Shown piece by piece: positions 1-8,330 of a stretch of 42,866 bases of DNA. The position numbers and the translations under genes were made by a program. Source of the DNA: Alistipes sp. (GTDB lineage: Bacteria > Bacteroidota > Bacteroidia > Bacteroidales > Rikenellaceae); NCBI GenBank assembly GCA_017408825.1, contig JAFQTX010000014.1:1-42866 (forward strand), given 5' to 3'. How positions within the stretch are numbered: the stretch's first letter is position 1; each line of letters starts with the position of its first letter. The notes under the pieces were generated by a model that saw only the letters and a list, made by a program, of their open reading frames with translations, did not search any database and was not told the origin of the DNA.

Positions 1-56
1 AATCGCAGAGTAGGTCTTTCATGTCAGAGTGGTGCTAATTTGCCGCCGATCAAGAG

Positions 57-103
57 ATTGCCCCGGATGGGACATACTCGACGTATTTCCCATTCGGGGC
101 AAT
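57..103. repeat. Dispersed 47-bp hairpin element, copy 1
   Basis: An imperfect inverted repeat: a 16-base left arm beginning ATTGCCCCGG (57-72), a 15-base loop and a 16-base right arm ending CGGGGCAAT (88-103). The same element, including the flanking AAGAG and GATTGAG, recurs at 39911-39957 with two single-base differences in or near the left arm and loop. It lies just past the stop codon of the minus-strand lipoprotein gene, but no T-run follows on either strand, so it is not a standard intrinsic terminator. It is probably a dispersed intergenic element (REP-like). Bases 1-56 hold nothing else that I can identify. Confidence 0.7.
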
Positions 104-130
104 GATTGAGGTGGCGAAGTAGCACCGCTA

Positions 131-823
131 TCACATGAAAGAAATTTCGTCGAGGGCTATGTATAGGGGTGTATTCGCCCCCCACTCGCCAACATCAGTG
201 GTCTCAATCTTAACACTCACACGATCATAACCTTTACCAAGGCCCGTGAGGTCAAAAACATCCCAACGGGTAGCCATAAGTTGCTTGCCATCACGGTAGT
301 CCACAACATAGCACTCCACCTTGCCAATCTCCTTATCGCCCTTATGCGATGCAAACACCACCTTGAGATAGTCGCCATCGGCAAACACACGAGCAAAAGA
401 GTTGATATCCTCGTTAGTAATCGAGGCATAGGTATATGTCGTGAGGTTAAGGCGCACGCTGGTGAGCGTATGATCGCCCTTAAGAGTTATGTCGCAAGGC
501 TCGTTATAGCTATCATAGTAGTAGATAAGCGCACCGTTGCCGTGCGAGGCCGAACTATTATATACGGCATACTGATTCTCGAAGATACCATTTGCAGGGT
601 CAGTATCAAACTTCTTGGTCAGCGCAAAGCCACCCCAATAGCCGAACTCCTCGTTATAAAAGTGTTCAAAACAAAACTCGTCAGTCTCGTAGCCATACTT
701 GAAATGATTTTGGAGCTCCACCTCGAAACTCTCGACATACACCTTAGGCTTAACATCATCAACCCACTCCTTGCCACAAGCGACAAAAGCGACAAGCGAC
801 AAAAGCAAAATAAATCTCTTCAT
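131..823 (-). CDS. DUF4465-type secreted lipoprotein
   Basis: A 230-residue protein with a lipoprotein signal: a hydrophobic stretch followed by VAFVAC with Cys16, then GKEWVDD, acidic residues close to the Cys that in Bacteroidota lipoproteins often accompany surface exposure. The body resembles DUF4465: a WGGFALTKK segment, NQYAVYNSS, a strand-rich centre with VRLNLTTYTYASI, then VECYVVDYRDGK and a C-terminal TPLYIALDEISF. DUF4465 proteins are secreted beta-sandwich proteins with no established reaction. It is the last gene of the minus-strand run, 19 bases after the LolA-like gene, so it is probably co-transcribed with ftsK. The family call is from recall of motif order and was not searched. 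Confidence 0.75.
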   Translation of the reverse strand: MKRFILLLSLVAFVACGKEWVDDVKPKVYVESFEVELQNHFKYGYETDEFCFEHFYNEEFGYWGGFALTKKFDTDPANGIFENQYAVYNSSASHGNGALIYYYDSYNEPCDITLKGDHTLTSVRLNLTTYTYASITNEDINSFARVFADGDYLKVVFASHKGDKEIGKVECYVVDYRDGKQLMATRWDVFDLTGLGKGYDRVSVKIETTDVGEWGANTPLYIALDEISFM

Positions 824-842
824 CTATCTAAAATTTAACGAT

Positions 843-1445
843 TTACAAAAACGACACTACATCGTAGGCACGGTACGTCTCGCTATTCCAACGAGGCAGG
901 GTCTTATCGCTCACCGCAAGGGCCGAAAGCGCAATATCAACACTATCGCCATCGTAGTTATAGACAATCTTAGTGGGCACAACACCTCCCGACACTGAGC
1001 TGAGCGACAGCAGAATGTGGCTAATTCCGAGGCTTGTATCACGTGGCACGAGCTTGAGCACAACACCCTGTGTGAGCCTCTGTGCGATGGTCACGGTGAA
1101 CTCCTTATCAATAAAGCTGAAGGCACGAGTGGGATTTGTAAGCAGGTCTACAGCCTTGAGGTTCACACGATCCTCCGTAACCTCCTTACGCTCGTTGTTA
1201 ATCTCGTAGCGCAACTTGCCGTCGCTATATACCTCCATAACACCGAGCGTGAGATAGTAGCCATCGCCCTCAACCATATAGTAGCCCGAGATGCTGCCAT
1301 CTGCGGTTGTTACAGCGATGTTATAGGCATAGCGGCTACCAAGCGACGCATTAAGCCCTGCGACCCACTCCTGAGCCGTTGTCTGTGCCGAGAGGTTCAA
1401 ACACCCCAAAAGCACTCCGAATAATAGTGATATTACCCTCCTCAT
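843..1445 (-). CDS. LolA-like outer-membrane lipoprotein carrier protein
   Basis: A 200-residue exported protein with a signal peptide ending near NLSAQ (about residue 20) and no lipobox Cys at the cleavage point. The rest is beta-strand rich with alternating hydrophobic residues (YYMVEGDGYYLTLGVMEVYSD, then an FSFIDKEF segment), as in LolA/LolB half-barrels that carry lipoproteins across the periplasm. Bacteroidales commonly encode a LolA-like protein directly downstream of ftsK, and that position holds here: it starts 24 bases after the ftsK stop. Sequence similarity to classical LolA is weak, and another periplasmic half-barrel protein cannot be excluded. Confidence 0.65.
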   Translation of the reverse strand: MRRVISLLFGVLLGCLNLSAQTTAQEWVAGLNASLGSRYAYNIAVTTADGSISGYYMVEGDGYYLTLGVMEVYSDGKLRYEINNERKEVTEDRVNLKAVDLLTNPTRAFSFIDKEFTVTIAQRLTQGVVLKLVPRDTSLGISHILLSLSSVSGGVVPTKIVYNYDGDSVDIALSALAVSDKTLPRWNSETYRAYDVVSFL

Positions 1446-1469
1446 AGTAGTACTCTTTTTATACTAACG

Positions 1470-4226
1470 TTAGAAGATGCCCAATTCTTGTAGGCGGGCC
1501 TCCAAACTTGGCAAATCGTAGTATTTTATCTCACGTGGCTTTGAGCCTATCTGTGGGCCTACGATGCCAGCCCTCTCAAGCTGGAGCATAATGCGGCCAG
1601 CACGGTTGAAACCTACCTCGAAGTTACGCTGTATCATCGACGTAGAGATAATGCCGCTGGTAACGGCCTCACGAGCAATCTCGCCAAACTTAGGGTCGTA
1701 CTTCTGTGGCACGCCACTCTCCTCCGAGCCAAACGACACCGAGGCCTCGCCACCACCCTGCTCAGGGGTGTAGTCGGGCAGCGCATAGGCCGAAGGATAA
1801 CCCTGCTGACGGCCAATATGATCGACGATACGCTCCACCTCGGGAGTATCGACAAAGGCACACTGGATACGGGTGAGCTCGCCGCCATTCGACAGAAGCA
1901 TATCACCACGGCCAATAAGTTGGTTAGCACCCGGCTGATCGATAATCGTACGCGAGTCGGTCATCTGCATAACACGGAAGGCTATACGTGCTGGGAAGTT
2001 GGCCTTGATACCACCAGTAATCACTCGCACATCGGGACGCTGCGTAGCCACGATAAGATGGATACCCACTGCACGGGCCTTCTGCGCAAGACGCATAACT
2101 GGAGCTTCGACCTCCTTAGCGGTCATAATGAGGTCGGCGAACTCGTCGATAACAACCACAATATAGGGCAAGAAGCGGTGACCATGCTCAGGGTTAAGGC
2201 GGCGGCTGGTAAACTTCTCGTTATACTCCACGATGTTACGTGTGTGGGCCTGCTTACATAGCTCCAGACGGTTCTCCATCTCGGCACACAACGAGTTGAG
2301 CGTATATACCGCCTTGCGTGGGTCTGTGACAATGGCCTCGTCCTCAGACTCCATCTTGGCCAAGAAGTGTTTCTCGAGCTTGTTGAACAACGAGAACTCC
2401 ACCATCTTAGGGTCGATCAACACAAACTTAAGCTCGGCAGGGTGCTTGCGATAGAGCAACGAGGTGATGATAGCATTAAGACCCACCGACTTACCCTGAC
2501 CCGTAGCACCTGCTACAAGAAGGTGAGGCATCTTAGCAAGGTCGAACGTATAGTTGTCGTTCTGGATCGTACGGCCGATAACCACGGGCAACTGCGCCTT
2601 CGACTCCTGGAACTCACGTGAGCATATCGCCGAGTACATCGACACGGTCTGCTTGGTGATATTAGGCACCTCGATACCGATAGTACCACGGCCAGGAATT
2701 GGTGCTATAATACGGATACCCAACGCCTTAAGGCTCTGGGCAATATCATTCTCAAGACCCTGTATCTTAGAGATTTTAACGCCCTGCTCCTGAACAATCT
2801 CGTAGAGCGTCACGGTAGGACCTACCGTAGCGTGCATACTACGAATAGGAATGCCGAAGTTGAGCAACGTCTCACGAATACGCTCCTTGTTTTCGAATAT
2901 CTCCTGATCGTTGCTTGCAGCCACAACCTTATGGTCGGTAAGTAGCTGAGGCATAGGAGGGACATAGTGGCTCAAATCACGCATCGGATCGTATATTTCG
3001 GCGGTGATGTCGTCAGGCGACACAACCTCGTTCTTACGCTGTTCGACGGTGATAATCATACCCTCAGGCTCATCTTGCTCCTCGGCAACCTTAGCCTCAA
3101 CATCGGTACGTGGCACTGTCGTAAACACTGAATTTTGGGGAGCCTCCTCCGCAGTTGCAGTTGTCGCAGCCATCGCTGCAGCGGCAAGCTGTTCATCGGT
3201 GAGCGGCTCCTCGATAGGTGCATCAGGATCTTTGAATGGGTAGTCGTCAATAACCACTGGCGTGGCAGCAGTTGTGGCAGTGGCAGCAGCCGCAGCGGGG
3301 CCTACAACTACGATATTACCCTTATCATCAACCTCAACCTTAGAGCCTCGATCAACAGTCATAAAGGGACTATCCTGCACTACTGGCTGTGGTACTGGCT
3401 GTGGTGCTGGCTGTGGCGTTGGCTGTGGCGTTGGCTGTGGTGCTGGTTTGACAACTGGCTCTACCACAGGCTGTGGCGATGGCGGAGTGATAGGCGCCGT
3501 AGCCTCCTCGTCATCCATCTCGTCCATCAACTCATCATCAGCCACCTCACCATCTGCATCCTGCCTCTTATGGCGTAGCTTAGTCCAAATCCACGATGCG
3601 GCACCCGATACCCCCTCGGCGACGTGCTCACCAGCATTATCGACCGAACGCAAGAAGTTACGATTGATAAACAGACCTGTGAGAACCCAGCCCGCAATGA
3701 TGATAAGCAGTGTGCCGATACGTCCCACGTAGCCATCAAGATAGCCATTGAGGGCCAAGCCATAGCTACCACCAAGACCCGACTCGTAGAGATCCCAGCG
3801 TGTGCCGAAGATATATGCCAAGGTCATCGAGCCAAGGATAAGTATAGCACAAGCGATGACCGTGATGTAGATCAGTCGAAGATGCTTACTACGGAACAGA
3901 CGCCAGCCAAGAACAATGCAGTAGAGCGGGATGATGAGTGCAAAGACTCCAAAACCATCACCCACAAGCATCTGGCCAAGGCGTGCTCCTGTCGAGCCAC
4001 ACACGTTGTTGTATATCTGCTTATAGAGCGGGTTTTCACCCTGAGTCATAACGCTCATATCGTCACGCCAGTAGAAGAGGTACGAGACCAAAGAGCAGAT
4101 CAGAAATATACCTACTGCAAGGAAGATGAACCCCGTCATCCACCTTATATTATCTCGACGTATGGCCTTAAGCTCCTGCTTCTCGGCAGCGCTCATAGCA
4201 CTACGTTTTTTACTCTTTTTTGCCAT
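1470..4226 (-). CDS. ftsK: DNA translocase FtsK
   Basis: Septal DNA pump that moves chromosome termini through the closing septum and supports XerCD dimer resolution. The N-terminal part has four membrane segments (roughly residues 35-200). A Pro/Gln-rich linker follows (3385-3444 encodes repeated PxPQ units), then the RecA-like motor. In the longer reading frame from 4235, Walker A GATGQGKS is at residues 576-583 and the Walker B Asp-Glu at 697-698. A C-terminal gamma winged-helix domain (RNFEVGFNRAGRIMLQLE) should read polar guide sequences. I chose the start at 4226 (MAKKSKKRS) over the ATG three codons upstream because a Lys-rich N-terminus right after Met is usual; either is possible. 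It follows murI by 28 bases in the same direction. Confidence 0.96.
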   Translation of the reverse strand: MAKKSKKRSAMSAAEKQELKAIRRDNIRWMTGFIFLAVGIFLICSLVSYLFYWRDDMSVMTQGENPLYKQIYNNVCGSTGARLGQMLVGDGFGVFALIIPLYCIVLGWRLFRSKHLRLIYITVIACAILILGSMTLAYIFGTRWDLYESGLGGSYGLALNGYLDGYVGRIGTLLIIIAGWVLTGLFINRNFLRSVDNAGEHVAEGVSGAASWIWTKLRHKRQDADGEVADDELMDEMDDEEATAPITPPSPQPVVEPVVKPAPQPTPQPTPQPAPQPVPQPVVQDSPFMTVDRGSKVEVDDKGNIVVVGPAAAAATATTAATPVVIDDYPFKDPDAPIEEPLTDEQLAAAAMAATTATAEEAPQNSVFTTVPRTDVEAKVAEEQDEPEGMIITVEQRKNEVVSPDDITAEIYDPMRDLSHYVPPMPQLLTDHKVVAASNDQEIFENKERIRETLLNFGIPIRSMHATVGPTVTLYEIVQEQGVKISKIQGLENDIAQSLKALGIRIIAPIPGRGTIGIEVPNITKQTVSMYSAICSREFQESKAQLPVVIGRTIQNDNYTFDLAKMPHLLVAGATGQGKSVGLNAIITSLLYRKHPAELKFVLIDPKMVEFSLFNKLEKHFLAKMESEDEAIVTDPRKAVYTLNSLCAEMENRLELCKQAHTRNIVEYNEKFTSRRLNPEHGHRFLPYIVVVIDEFADLIMTAKEVEAPVMRLAQKARAVGIHLIVATQRPDVRVITGGIKANFPARIAFRVMQMTDSRTIIDQPGANQLIGRGDMLLSNGGELTRIQCAFVDTPEVERIVDHIGRQQGYPSAYALPDYTPEQGGGEASVSFGSEESGVPQKYDPKFGEIAREAVTSGIISTSMIQRNFEVGFNRAGRIMLQLERAGIVGPQIGSKPREIKYYDLPSLEARLQELGIF
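3385..3444 (-). repeat. 12-bp minisatellite in the ftsK linker
   Basis: Five head-to-tail 12-base units of the pattern GGCTGTGGYRYT on the plus strand, encoding PQPT/PQPA-type tetrapeptides in the flexible linker between the FtsK membrane domain and motor. Because 12 is a multiple of three, unit gain or loss would change linker length without breaking the frame. Confidence 0.85.
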
Positions 4227-4254
4227 ATATATCAAACATTCAAATTATTCGTTA

Positions 4255-5049
4255 TCAACACCTTGCACACAGCTCCTCCTCGATTGCCGCCGCCTTACGC
4301 TCCAAGCCTTGGCGATACTCCTCAGAGGCGAAGCTGAGGAACTTAAACTCGGGCGTAGCACCCTCCTCGGCCGAGATATTATAACGCTCAAGCAGCCACT
4401 TAACACGTCGTGCAACAGCCGCACCCGAGTCTATAACCTCGATGTCGTGGCCGGCAACAACTCGCTCGATGGTTGAACGCAGGAATGGATAGTGCGTACA
4501 TCCCAACACAATCTTATCGACTCCCTGGCCGAGTAGTGGCTCAACAGCCTCACGCACAGCCCTCTCAGCACGTTCGGTATGCTCCTCGCCACCCTCGACA
4601 ATCTCGACAAAATCACGGCCAACGACCTTAATAACCTCAATATCGTCGGCATATCGGCTTGCCGTGCGCAGAAACATATCACTACGCAAGCTATGCTCCG
4701 TGGCCAACACCGCAATCTTACGTGTACGCGTAGTAAGGCAAGCGGGCTTCACTGCGGGCTCAAGGCCCACGATAGGCAACTCGGGCCAGCGCTGACGAAG
4801 ATGCTCGATAGCTGCCGTAGTAGCGGTATTACACCCTACGACCACCATCTTAACACCTTCGGCCAAAAGGCGCTCGACAGCCTGCTCGGCAAAGCCTGTA
4901 ATCTCCTCGCGCGAACGACCCCCATAGGGGCAGTTCTTACCATCGCCAAGATAGGTGAGCGACTCCGAGGGGAGCAATCGACGTAGCTCACGCCACACCG
5001 ACAACCCTCCAAAACCCGAATCGTAGACACCTATCGCTCTATGTCGCAT
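4255..5049 (-). CDS. murI: Glutamate racemase MurI
   Basis: Cofactor-independent racemase converting L- to D-glutamate for the peptidoglycan stem peptide; cytoplasmic. The 264-residue length fits the family. The N-terminal IGVYDSGFGGLSV motif is present, and the two catalytic cysteines are Cys73 (VVGCNTATTAA) and Cys184 (VLGCTHYPFL). It starts 2 bases after the aroK stop and ends shortly before ftsK, so it is almost certainly translated from the same transcript. The C-terminus (EELCARC) has two extra cysteines not needed for catalysis. Confidence 0.96.
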   Translation of the reverse strand: MRHRAIGVYDSGFGGLSVWRELRRLLPSESLTYLGDGKNCPYGGRSREEITGFAEQAVERLLAEGVKMVVVGCNTATTAAIEHLRQRWPELPIVGLEPAVKPACLTTRTRKIAVLATEHSLRSDMFLRTASRYADDIEVIKVVGRDFVEIVEGGEEHTERAERAVREAVEPLLGQGVDKIVLGCTHYPFLRSTIERVVAGHDIEVIDSGAAVARRVKWLLERYNISAEEGATPEFKFLSFASEEYRQGLERKAAAIEEELCARC

Positions 5050-5051
5050 AG

Positions 5052-5564
5052 CTACTCTATTTTGCTTACAATATACTCGACAAGCTCATCATCCGAGAGC
5101 GTCGCACAATCCACAACAATCTTTGAGGCAGCATAGTAGGCCTCACGCTGAGCAAGTTGCTCATGCATAAACGCCAGAAGTTCCTCGTCGTTCTTACCTC
5201 GAAACATTGGGCGTTTCTCACGTCCGTAGGCCGACAGACGCGATAGTATCTGCTCTGGCTTACGACGCAGGTAGATGGTAATGCCCATACGATTGAGCAG
5301 CTCCATATTATCGCTCCACGTGGGCAGTCCCCCACCCGTTGCCACGATCAAATCGGCATCTGAGGCAAGCTCCTCAACGACCTTGCGTTCCGAACGGCGG
5401 AAGTACTCCTCGCCCTCGTAGAGGAAAATATCAGCTACCGAGGCACCAACCTGCTCTTCGACACACTTGTCGGTATCGACCACACGCAGTCCCAAGCAGC
5501 GTGCTATGCGTCGAGCAATGGTGCTCTTTCCCGAGCCTGCGTATCCCACCAAGAAGAGTATCAT
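5052..5564 (-). CDS. aroK: Shikimate kinase AroK
   Basis: ATP-dependent phosphorylation of shikimate in the aromatic amino acid (chorismate) pathway. The 170-residue length is typical. P-loop GYAGSGKST occupies residues 7-15, the substrate-binding Asp is in the DTD at 30-32, a shikimate-contacting Arg is in FRR (56-58), the ATGGGLPTW loop is at 75-83, and the lid arginine is R118 in KRPMF. It sits 9 bases after parC and 2 bases before murI. Nothing unusual is visible. Confidence 0.95.
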   Translation of the reverse strand: MILFLVGYAGSGKSTIARRIARCLGLRVVDTDKCVEEQVGASVADIFLYEGEEYFRRSERKVVEELASDADLIVATGGGLPTWSDNMELLNRMGITIYLRRKPEQILSRLSAYGREKRPMFRGKNDEELLAFMHEQLAQREAYYAASKIVVDCATLSDDELVEYIVSKIE

Positions 5565-5573
5565 AGGTCTACA

Positions 5574-8330
5574 TTAGAAGAGGTCCAACTGCGCAGCCGA
5601 GAATCCAGCATCGTCAATCTCGCCCTTCGACTTATAATCTACATTAGGGTCTGCCTTAATATCGTCGCCAAGAAGTTCGTCTACATCGATTGCAGCATCG
5701 GCATCTTGGTCAATATCTTCGGCCATTGGCTCGTCGTCGAGCTCCTCCTCAAGTTCGGGCTCTTCGGGCTCGATGAACGTGAGCTTCGCAACCTCGTAGG
5801 TGGTTATACGCTTACCCTTTGCACGATGACTCTTTAGGCCGATAAACTCATCCACGTCGATAATCTCCATAGGTCGCTGCTCGTGCTGTCCACCGAACTC
5901 AACAGCGAGCTTTGCTCCCGCCTTATCGGTGATGGCCACAAAGCGCATAGGAGCACCCTCGTCGAGGAAATATTGCGTCTTATCTCCCTTCTCGAGCTGG
6001 AAGCGCTTAAGGTAGTAGTACTCCTGCTCGCCATCGTAGTAGCACAACGAGTAGATGCGCTCCTCGCGATAGCGCTCCACACGTATGGTGTCATCGGGGA
6101 AGTGCTGCTGAATATCGTAGCCAGTGATGTAGTACTGGTTCTTTGATGTCCACACCACAATCTTATCGTCACCCTTGAACTCGCCAAGCAGCTGACCACG
6201 ACCATCTGCATTAAGCCTACGCACATCGTCGTCGTACCATATATTCTGGCCACCGAGTGTCGAGGCACCACGCTCCTTAAGCACAATCTTGTTAATCGAG
6301 TAGCGAGTAACTAAGTTACCCACGCTCTGACGACCTTTGATAGCCAAGGTCGAGAGGTCGAGGTCGATAATGCACTTTTTGAGGCGTGCACGGGGGCGCA
6401 AGTATATCTTGAGCACCTCGGCCTCGCCATTAGGATTTACCGACAAGTATAACAATTCGCTCTTGGGTGTACCCTTTGTTAGGTCGTACTCTTTATCACG
6501 TGTTATCGACTTGATGGCGCAGCGCTTCATCATAATTGCGCCGCCACGGCCATCACGATATAGCATATTGTAGATCGTGCGCTCGTCGTTGCGCTTGTAG
6601 ATGCCAATATAGTAGATACCCTTATCGAAGAAGGCCTTGTCCGAGATCTTGGTGATCTTATAACGGCCATCCTTGAGGATTATTATCACGTCATCGAGGT
6701 TCGAGCAGTCGCACACAAACTCAGAATCCTTCATACTCTTGCCATAGCCGAAGAAGCCCTCCTCACGATCGACATAGAGCTTTGCGTTCGACGAGGCCAC
6801 CTTCCACGCCTCGATGGTGTCGAACTCACGAATCTCGGTGCGGCGCTCATGGCCCTCGCCATACCTCTGCAAGATGCGCTCAAAGTAGGCAATGGCGTAG
6901 TCGGTAAGGTGGTCGATATCGTACTTTGTCTGCTTAATATCCTTCTCGATCTGCTTAATCTCGTTATCAGCCTTGTCCGAGTCGTAGCGTGATATACGTA
7001 TGAACTTAAGCTCCGTGAGGCGCTGCACATCCTCCAACGTAACCTCACGACGCAGTTTCGACTTAAAGGGCTCAAGACCCTTATCCACAGCCTCGTAGGC
7101 AGCCTCACGTGTACGACAACCCTCGATGAGCTGATAGAGCTTATTCTCAATAAAAATACGCTCGAGCGATGCAGCGTGCCAAGCCTCGTTAAGCTCGTCT
7201 AGCTTGATTTGCAGCTCCTTACCAAGCAACGCACGTGTGTGGTCTGTCGAGTATCGCAAAATATCGCTAACGCCCATAAACACAGGCTTATTATCGACAA
7301 TAACACAGGCATTTGGCGAGATAGATACCTCGCAGTCGGTAAAGGCGTATAGTGCATCTATGGTCTTATCCGACGACTCGTCAGCGGCCACCTGGATGAT
7401 GATCTCCACCTTCTCGGCAGTGTTGTCATCGACCTTCTTAATCTTAATCTTACCCTTGTCGTTAGCCTTGATGATCGACTCCTTGATACTCTCCGACGTA
7501 GTGGTAAAGGGTATCTCGGTGATTGCCAGCGTGCGCTTGTCAATCTTAGATATGCGGGCACGCACACGCACCGAGCCACCACGCAGACCGTCGTTATAGT
7601 TGCTGGCATCCATCACGCCACCAGTCTGGAAGTCGGGCAGCAGTTGGAACTCCTCGCCACGAAGATAGGCTATCGAGGCATTTATAAGCTCGATAAAGTT
7701 GTGAGGCAAGATCTTCGAAGCGAGACCTACGGCGATACCATCAGCACCCTGCGCCAAGAGCAGCGGGAACTTCACAGGAAGGGTCACAGGCTCCTCCTTA
7801 CGGCCGTCATAGGCCAACATCCACTCCGTGGTCTTCTTGTTATATACCACCTCAAGGGCGAACTTCGACAATCGTGCCTCGATATATCGTGCTGCGGCAG
7901 CCTCATCGCCTGTAAGAATATTACCCCAGTTACCCTGCATGTCGATGAGCAGACCCTTCTGGCCGAGCTGCACCAGCGCATCCTTGATTGAGGCATCGCC
8001 GTGAGGGTGGTACTGCATAGCCTGACCCACGACATTTGCCACCTTGTTGTAGCGGCCATCCTCGACACACTTCATAGCGTGAAGAATACGACGCTGCACA
8101 GGCTTTAGGCCATCCTCCAAGTGGGGCACGGCACGCTCGAGGATAACATACGAGGCGTAGTCCAAAAACCAATTCTTGTACATACCCGTAAGGCGGCGCA
8201 TACTATCTTCAGCCCCTGTTAGCTGGGCATACTTACCCTTAGGCTCATCGCCAGCCACCTCGGCATCCTGAGCCTCCTCATCACGAGTGATAGGCTCATC
8301 AACCTCCATAATATCTCTGTTATCCTCCAT
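5574..8330 (-). CDS. parC: DNA topoisomerase IV subunit A (ParC)
   Basis: Breakage-reunion subunit of the type IIA topoisomerase that decatenates daughter chromosomes. 918 residues. The motif LEDGLKPVQRRILHAM (71-86) and catalytic Tyr149 in AAARYIEARL are intact. I prefer ParC to GyrA because of the pairing with a ParE-type partner, the PVQRR form of the motif and the degenerate C-terminal domain without a clear GyrA box. The first 45 residues are an acidic extension, and the C-terminus is also very acidic (EEPELEEELDDEP). In the quinolone-resistance region the sequence is HPHGDASIKD (108-117), so Ala113 occupies the position that is Ser in the E. coli enzymes. Its ATG overlaps the parE stop by one base. 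Confidence 0.93.
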   Translation of the reverse strand: MEDNRDIMEVDEPITRDEEAQDAEVAGDEPKGKYAQLTGAEDSMRRLTGMYKNWFLDYASYVILERAVPHLEDGLKPVQRRILHAMKCVEDGRYNKVANVVGQAMQYHPHGDASIKDALVQLGQKGLLIDMQGNWGNILTGDEAAAARYIEARLSKFALEVVYNKKTTEWMLAYDGRKEEPVTLPVKFPLLLAQGADGIAVGLASKILPHNFIELINASIAYLRGEEFQLLPDFQTGGVMDASNYNDGLRGGSVRVRARISKIDKRTLAITEIPFTTTSESIKESIIKANDKGKIKIKKVDDNTAEKVEIIIQVAADESSDKTIDALYAFTDCEVSISPNACVIVDNKPVFMGVSDILRYSTDHTRALLGKELQIKLDELNEAWHAASLERIFIENKLYQLIEGCRTREAAYEAVDKGLEPFKSKLRREVTLEDVQRLTELKFIRISRYDSDKADNEIKQIEKDIKQTKYDIDHLTDYAIAYFERILQRYGEGHERRTEIREFDTIEAWKVASSNAKLYVDREEGFFGYGKSMKDSEFVCDCSNLDDVIIILKDGRYKITKISDKAFFDKGIYYIGIYKRNDERTIYNMLYRDGRGGAIMMKRCAIKSITRDKEYDLTKGTPKSELLYLSVNPNGEAEVLKIYLRPRARLKKCIIDLDLSTLAIKGRQSVGNLVTRYSINKIVLKERGASTLGGQNIWYDDDVRRLNADGRGQLLGEFKGDDKIVVWTSKNQYYITGYDIQQHFPDDTIRVERYREERIYSLCYYDGEQEYYYLKRFQLEKGDKTQYFLDEGAPMRFVAITDKAGAKLAVEFGGQHEQRPMEIIDVDEFIGLKSHRAKGKRITTYEVAKLTFIEPEEPELEEELDDEPMAEDIDQDADAAIDVDELLGDDIKADPNVDYKSKGEIDDAGFSAAQLDLF

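Noticed and set aside
57-103. Intrinsic terminator for the first operon
   Set aside because: The stem is long, but no T-tract follows on the minus strand, and the same element recurs elsewhere, so it is listed as a repeat.
3135-3578. Plus-strand ORF rich in Trp and Leu (repeated LWCWLW)
   Set aside because: It is the antisense reading of the FtsK Pro/Gln linker minisatellite and has no supporting signal.
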